This document shows, piece after piece, positions 59,537 to 64,000 of a stretch of DNA of 64,000 nucleotides (within the stretch, counting starts at the first letter, position 1; each line of letters begins with the position of its first letter). The notes under the pieces were generated by a model, which saw only the letters and a program-made list of their open reading frames with translations, did not search any database and was not told the DNA's origin. The stretch lies in NCBI GenBank assembly GCA_937892115.1, contig CALAUI010000020.1, positions 248,001 to 312,000 on the forward strand, written 5' to 3'. This DNA comes from an uncultured Clostridia bacterium (GTDB lineage: Bacteria > Bacillota > Clostridia > Oscillospirales > Acutalibacteraceae). The position numbers and the translations under genes were made by a program.

Positions 59537-62143
59537 CTATTGGCTCAGTTTGTGCATAATTTTGTTTGGGGTATTTTCAATTTCGGCTTTTGTAATAGTT
59601 CTTATTCCAAACTGCTTTCCGCGGGAAATCTGCTTTTTATTTGCTTCATTGTTTTCGTTTGCCGTATCATTAATGATAAATTCCGATGAATTAATTCCGA
59701 ATTTGCAATCCAGACTTTCCAATTTCTCATAGTATTCCTGTTTAAGACCGTTGACCCATTTTTCATCATCGTCTTTATAATCTGAGGTGGCTTTTATTTC
59801 AGCAAATATACTTTTGAGACCGGATGTTGCCAATAAATCGAACTCGTTTGTAACATTGCCGCTTTCCCATTCAATTTCATACCCGGTAGCTATATCATCA
59901 AACAATCCACTTGCAACACAGATATTATAGATATGTACTTCAAGCATTTCGCCTTCTTTTGTGAGAAGACTTTTTACTGAATCATCAAGAAATTCTATAT
60001 GTTTCATTCCGTCAACATCAATCAAACGAATAAAATTAATTTCTTTGTCATCCAGTTTGTCAAGAATATTTTTATACCCTTTTACTTTATATAGGTTTTC
60101 GATGCAAAAAACCATTTCACTTTTATTCTTTTTTACAATGTTTTTGAGCTTTCCGCACAATTTTTTCCAGTTTGATTTACTTGATTCGTTTTCACGGTAA
60201 ATTTTATATGCTTTTTCAAGACGAATCGGTACATTCTGCTTGCATCCTTTTGCACCGTTAATCCTTAAAATATCCTGAATCGTCATATTCAAATCAAAAC
60301 CAACACTACGCAAGCTTATATCACTTTGTGAATCGCATTTGCCGGTTTTGCCGTTATATTTTCCGCAGGCAATGTTGTTTGATTTCAAAACATAGCCGAG
60401 AATCGGTGTTGAATATAAAACGAAATCAACACTGTCACCGATTTTATTTGTAATATAATCGTAGTATTCCGTTTCAGACAAAATATCTGTAGATATTTTT
60501 ACTCTATCTGTCATTTTTTCAACTTGTTTGGATTTTTCAAAGTTGCATCCTATAACAAATTTGATTTTTGTGCGAAGCCAGGTGTAATCATCAATACAAT
60601 CATTGAAATGCTTAATGTCTTTTTCGATATCACTTCTGTATTCACAAAAGTAAACCATTTCAACAGGGTTATATTTCTTCAATACCGAAACATTTGAAAA
60701 CAGTTTGGAATTATCGCCTGTTGTAAATTCGCATGCCAGTTTTATATCTTTATTATAGGTCAAAATGAACGGAATTTGTTTTACAAGGTCAAAATCTTTT
60801 TGCTTTTGATTGTCATACTCACGGCATTTAATAAACGAACGAAAATCACCGTTTATTTTTTCAACTTTGGATTTAACTGTATCGTCAGTAGTGCTGTTAA
60901 GAAGTCGGTTATAAGCATTGAAATACGGTTTGCAGATTTTTTTTGCATTTCTGTCAATAATGAGGGATATGCATGTACTCCAGTCTTCAAAAACAGACTT
61001 ATATTCCTTTTTGATGTCTTGACGAAGAATTCCGAGGTTTAATAAAATCTCTAACTCTTTTTCTTTTGCTTTTTCGAGCAAAACACGGTGTGTAATTACA
61101 GATACCTTGTCCAAATCATCAAGTTCATCAATTGATCTGTTATCCCAATCATTAGCTGACCAATCTGCAAGCGGATTTCCTACATTGCTTTTCACAAGAC
61201 AATAATGATGTTTTTTGAATTCATCGTTCGTTTTGCCCTTATTGTGATTATCATCGTCAGAAATATCATCAAGCGAAAGCGGTTGCCATCCGGAACAGAT
61301 TTTATCCGTATTCCAACGTCTGTGTTCGGAATCCGATAATTCATTAATCAGTTTTTTGTCTTTAAGCTTTTCTGTGAATGTTTTGGCAGCAGGACCGGCA
61401 TCGTTCAGATTGAACTCTATTCCCGATGAATGTAGCTTATATTTTATTGACAGGACATTAGTAAGACATGAAAGATAGTTATACTCTTCCCTAAATTCTT
61501 CATATGCTTCATCAATGTTTATTTCCAGCGACTTTTTCCAAACAAGGTGGGCGTTGAACGCCATACGTTCAAGCTCGGAGAAATCAGTATGGTTTTCAAG
61601 CTCTCCGAATTTTTCGACATATTCTGCTTTAACGAGAACAGGCTTGTACTTCAGCGAATTTTCTTTCAGAAGTTCTCCAACCGATTTCGCTATATTTTCT
61701 TCGCTGTCTTCCGTGAAAAGAACATAATCCATTTCGGCAAGTTCGTCAAAAAATTCAACGGTTGTTTTATCTTTTTCTTTCCACTTTGACTGCTTAAAAT
61801 AGATATGGCCATAAGAATCTTCGGTTGAATTATCATCAACATCAAAAAACTTTTCAAAAGCAGGTCTGTCGGCAAGATAGGTCTGCTTTTCAGATGCCAT
61901 GCTTCCGGAATAAACAGAAACATTCAGCTTTCTGCCGGGCATCTGTCCTATTTGAAGAACCATATCAAGAAATGTTCTGCCGTATTCACCGAAACCGACA
62001 ATCGCTATATCAATGTTTTCTTTAAAATCGGATACAGCCTTAACATTTCCGGCTTCATCATAGTCACAGTTCTTGTATATAGGATTGTTATAAAGGGCAT
62101 AGATGAATTTTATTTTCAGAACTGAATATGTTGATAATTTCAT
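59537..62143 (-). CDS. Rossmann-RyR protein with C-terminal DUF1887/Card1-like nuclease
   Basis: The 868-residue soluble protein starts with a TrkA-N-like Rossmann domain (IDIAIVGFGEYGRTF, 44-58) and a DUF-like linker. A RyR domain follows (ELSDSEHRRWNTDKICSGW at 268-286, HHYCLVKS, NDWDNRSIDEL at 331-341). Its middle (about 460-640) has a CARF-like alternation of strands and helices, uncertain. The C-terminus is PD-(D/E)xK: MLEVHIYNICVASGLFDD with Glu735, then NEFDLLATSGLKSIFAEIKA giving Asp769 and Glu782-x-Lys784, like the DUF1887/Card1 nuclease. Predicted: ligand-activated nuclease effector. No CRISPR array or cas gene is visible. Confidence 0.78.
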   Translation of the reverse strand: MKLSTYSVLKIKFIYALYNNPIYKNCDYDEAGNVKAVSDFKENIDIAIVGFGEYGRTFLDMVLQIGQMPGRKLNVSVYSGSMASEKQTYLADRPAFEKFFDVDDNSTEDSYGHIYFKQSKWKEKDKTTVEFFDELAEMDYVLFTEDSEENIAKSVGELLKENSLKYKPVLVKAEYVEKFGELENHTDFSELERMAFNAHLVWKKSLEINIDEAYEEFREEYNYLSCLTNVLSIKYKLHSSGIEFNLNDAGPAAKTFTEKLKDKKLINELSDSEHRRWNTDKICSGWQPLSLDDISDDDNHNKGKTNDEFKKHHYCLVKSNVGNPLADWSANDWDNRSIDELDDLDKVSVITHRVLLEKAKEKELEILLNLGILRQDIKKEYKSVFEDWSTCISLIIDRNAKKICKPYFNAYNRLLNSTTDDTVKSKVEKINGDFRSFIKCREYDNQKQKDFDLVKQIPFILTYNKDIKLACEFTTGDNSKLFSNVSVLKKYNPVEMVYFCEYRSDIEKDIKHFNDCIDDYTWLRTKIKFVIGCNFEKSKQVEKMTDRVKISTDILSETEYYDYITNKIGDSVDFVLYSTPILGYVLKSNNIACGKYNGKTGKCDSQSDISLRSVGFDLNMTIQDILRINGAKGCKQNVPIRLEKAYKIYRENESSKSNWKKLCGKLKNIVKKNKSEMVFCIENLYKVKGYKNILDKLDDKEINFIRLIDVDGMKHIEFLDDSVKSLLTKEGEMLEVHIYNICVASGLFDDIATGYEIEWESGNVTNEFDLLATSGLKSIFAEIKATSDYKDDDEKWVNGLKQEYYEKLESLDCKFGINSSEFIINDTANENNEANKKQISRGKQFGIRTITKAEIENTPNKIMHKLSQ

Positions 62144-62302
62144 GTTTTTCTCCTTGAAAATATCGTTTCCTCAGATTTCACAAACCGATGAGGAATGAAA
62201 ATGTTATACAGATTTCGGATGAATTTGCAAAAATGATTATGTTCCGCAGTTTTTCTGTGACAGTGCTTGTCGTAAGTCCCGATATGGCGATGCGCTGAAC
62301 GG

Positions 62303-64000
62303 TTATACCGGCATGATTTCGTCGGCGGTAAGTGTTGTCAACTTTTCACGGTTTTCTTCGGTGTTTTCGATATTTGAGCAATTGACGGCATGTATTCGGT
62401 AGCTCTTGTCAAAAACATTTCTGGCATATCGAGCATTACCGAATTTATCACCGTGATTGGCAATGGCATTTGAAAAAATCATTTTTATTTTTTCAATTGC
62501 GGTGTCGGTTAACTGTATATGCTCCTTTTGACATATCTTCAGGAATATTTCCGTTAATTCATTAACACTATAGTCGGCAAATTCAACTGTTTGCTGCAAA
62601 CGGGACTTCAGACCCGTGTTTGCTTTTTCCAGAAAAGCGTTCATTTCATCGGTATATCCAGCAAAAATCACCACAAGCTTTTCCCGGTTGTTTTCCATTT
62701 GCTGAATAAGTTCGGCTACGCATTCTTCTTTATACTGATCGGCTTGTACACCAGTATATGGATTTAGCTGATAAGCCTCGTCAATAAAAAGGACGCCGTT
62801 GTAAGCCTCTTCACATTTTTGTGCCGTTTTGGGGCCGGTCTGTCCGAGATATTCTCCTATTAAATCTTTGGCGGAGCATTGAACAAGTTTGTTTTCCTGA
62901 ATAAAGCCTACACTGAACAGAATCTCCGCCGTTAATCTGGCAACAGTTGTTTTGCCCGTGCCAGGATTTCCGTTAAAAATCATGTGCATGCTCTGATGCC
63001 CCTTTGCATTTTTGTTCAGCTTCATTTCAAACTCAACCAGAGATGCAATTTCCTTCAGCTTTTGCTTAACATTTTCCAAACCGGTGAGGTCGTCGAGCTC
63101 CCTGAAAATTTCTTCCTTGGTTCTCTTGGGCTTCAGGCTGGGAATATCGGAAGCCTCAAGGCTGTCTGATGCATTTATGGAGCTTGAAAAGTGCCGGAAT
63201 ATTAAATTTTCATACATTTCTTTAATGTAAACGGAGCTTTCTTTTCCCGATTTTTGATAGGTTGCGTTTATATATCTTTCCAGACAAATCTGCATTTCCT
63301 CCGAAACATCAAGGGTTTCTTCGATTTTTGAAAGCACTTCATCAAAAACTGTCTTGCTGCTCAGATCATTAAAAGTATAGGCTTTGCTAAAAATTTTAGT
63401 CTTGAGCTTTGGATATCGTGAAAAGAAATTATCAACAGCCTGATTTTCATCAACAAGAAAAGTTGCAATTTCCGTTTCTCTGGCAGTAATGGCTTTAATC
63501 AATGCTGGGCAATTTGAAATATTGGCGTCGGCAATATTTGTCAGAATGATGATGGTACCGGATTTTTCGCTCTCGTATAAATTGATAATGTCGTCGGTTA
63601 TCTTTTCCGAAATATCGTATTCTTTTATGCTGTAGTTTTCTTTCCCGCATTCATAATAATCGTTATACCACATAGATTGATGAAATACTTTTTCAATCAA
63701 ATCCTTTGCCGCATCATAATCCTTGCATCTTGCGGCAATATTGACGGGGAGAACGGGCCTTCTGATAGTGCTGTTGTCTGAGGCAGCCTGCTTTGAAGTA
63801 ATATAATTCAACCTTTTATAGCAATCCTCTTTATCCTCGTCGGCCAATGTACTTTTCATGATGTGCGAGGAATATCTGTTATATTGGTAATCGTCACAGA
63901 ACGAAAGATTACAGTAGGTACTTTTCTTTGCAACAAAATATGCCAGGTCAATGGGGTCGCAGTTATATTCGATTGCCAGATAATCAAAATATGCCGCCAG
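62303..64000 (-). CDS. CbbX/SpoVK-like AAA+ ATPase, 5' truncated by the window
   Basis: The frame stays open to base 64000, so the gene continues beyond the window; an internal ATG at 63859 is not the likely start. The visible 565 residues begin with a region that resembles a degenerate ATPase module (SGTIIILTNIADA...). The CbbX-type AAA+ domain follows: LDDLTGLENVKQKLKEIA, Walker A FNGNPGTGKTTVARL, Walker B GVLFIDEAYQL, sensor-type VVIFAGYTDEMNAFLE and GLKSRLQQTVEFADYS. It likely remodels a partner. Its neighbours are the RyR genes (160-base gap). Confidence 0.82.
   Translation of the reverse strand: MAAYFDYLAIEYNCDPIDLAYFVAKKSTYCNLSFCDDYQYNRYSSHIMKSTLADEDKEDCYKRLNYITSKQAASDNSTIRRPVLPVNIAARCKDYDAAKDLIEKVFHQSMWYNDYYECGKENYSIKEYDISEKITDDIINLYESEKSGTIIILTNIADANISNCPALIKAITARETEIATFLVDENQAVDNFFSRYPKLKTKIFSKAYTFNDLSSKTVFDEVLSKIEETLDVSEEMQICLERYINATYQKSGKESSVYIKEMYENLIFRHFSSSINASDSLEASDIPSLKPKRTKEEIFRELDDLTGLENVKQKLKEIASLVEFEMKLNKNAKGHQSMHMIFNGNPGTGKTTVARLTAEILFSVGFIQENKLVQCSAKDLIGEYLGQTGPKTAQKCEEAYNGVLFIDEAYQLNPYTGVQADQYKEECVAELIQQMENNREKLVVIFAGYTDEMNAFLEKANTGLKSRLQQTVEFADYSVNELTEIFLKICQKEHIQLTDTAIEKIKMIFSNAIANHGDKFGNARYARNVFDKSYRIHAVNCSNIENTEENREKLTTLTADEIMPV

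Noticed and set aside
59537..62143. CRISPR type III ancillary nuclease
   Set aside because: The nuclease domain resembles Card1, but no CRISPR repeats or cas genes exist in the window, and an RyR domain takes the sensor place.

Overview
The window looks like a chromosome segment of a low-to-mid GC Gram-positive anaerobe, most likely a gut Clostridia lineage (Ruminococcaceae/Oscillospiraceae-like). The signs are AGGAGG-type ribosome sites, many TTG/GTG starts, MKKI-type signal peptides followed by AXA, HPr with His15 and Ser46, FemAB-type and Clostridia-type proteins, and a 2[4Fe-4S] ferredoxin. The species cannot be named from the sequence alone.

Layout. 1-8.1 kb: sugar metabolism (glycoside hydrolase, GHMP kinase, class II aldolase, Gfo/Idh/MocA oxidoreductase), then a coupled FemAB / ThuA / dUTPase / alpha-beta hydrolase operon. 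8.0-8.6 kb: a palindrome-rich repeat with a second copy at 28.9-29.3 kb. 8.6-13.2 kb: two secreted proteins and a small ferredoxin. 13.3-17.4 kb: a likely uxaC-glpK-malic enzyme operon. 17.7 kb: ptsH. 18.1-21.0 kb: five overlapping phage-type head/neck genes, with no portal, terminase, tail tube or integrase in the window. 21.1-28.0 kb: a secreted helical protein, a TIM-barrel isomerase, asnA, a phosphatase, a glycoside hydrolase and a secreted beta-helix protein. 28.1-34.2 kb: a YdcF protein, an ECF sigma/anti-sigma pair, aroK and a secreted 5'-nucleotidase. 34.5-37.5 kb: proton-translocating transhydrogenase (pntAA-pntAB-pntB). 37.5-43.8 kb: secreted SGNH hydrolase, GH3-type ligase, cupin, beta-helix protein and a membrane-anchored family II pyrophosphatase.

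43.9-64 kb is accessory DNA, visibly more A+T rich in parts. It opens with a graveyard of a polymorphic (Rhs) toxin: an Rhs core fragment, a toxin C-terminus and two immunity-like paralogues sharing a 111-bp direct repeat. A UvrD-type helicase follows. Then comes a mobile element with a large serine recombinase, ParB-like protein, MobV relaxase, VbhA/Fic toxin-antitoxin pair and ParR/ParM partitioning genes.

The cargo at 57.3-64 kb is the most striking part. Two convergent genes each combine Rossmann-type domains with an RyR (ryanodine-receptor repeat) domain. One is membrane-anchored and channel-like. The other ends in a PD-(D/E)xK nuclease resembling the DUF1887/Card1 nuclease. Next to them is a CbbX/SpoVK-type AAA+ ATPase cut by the window edge. 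I read this as a candidate ligand-sensing defence system; its function is inference.
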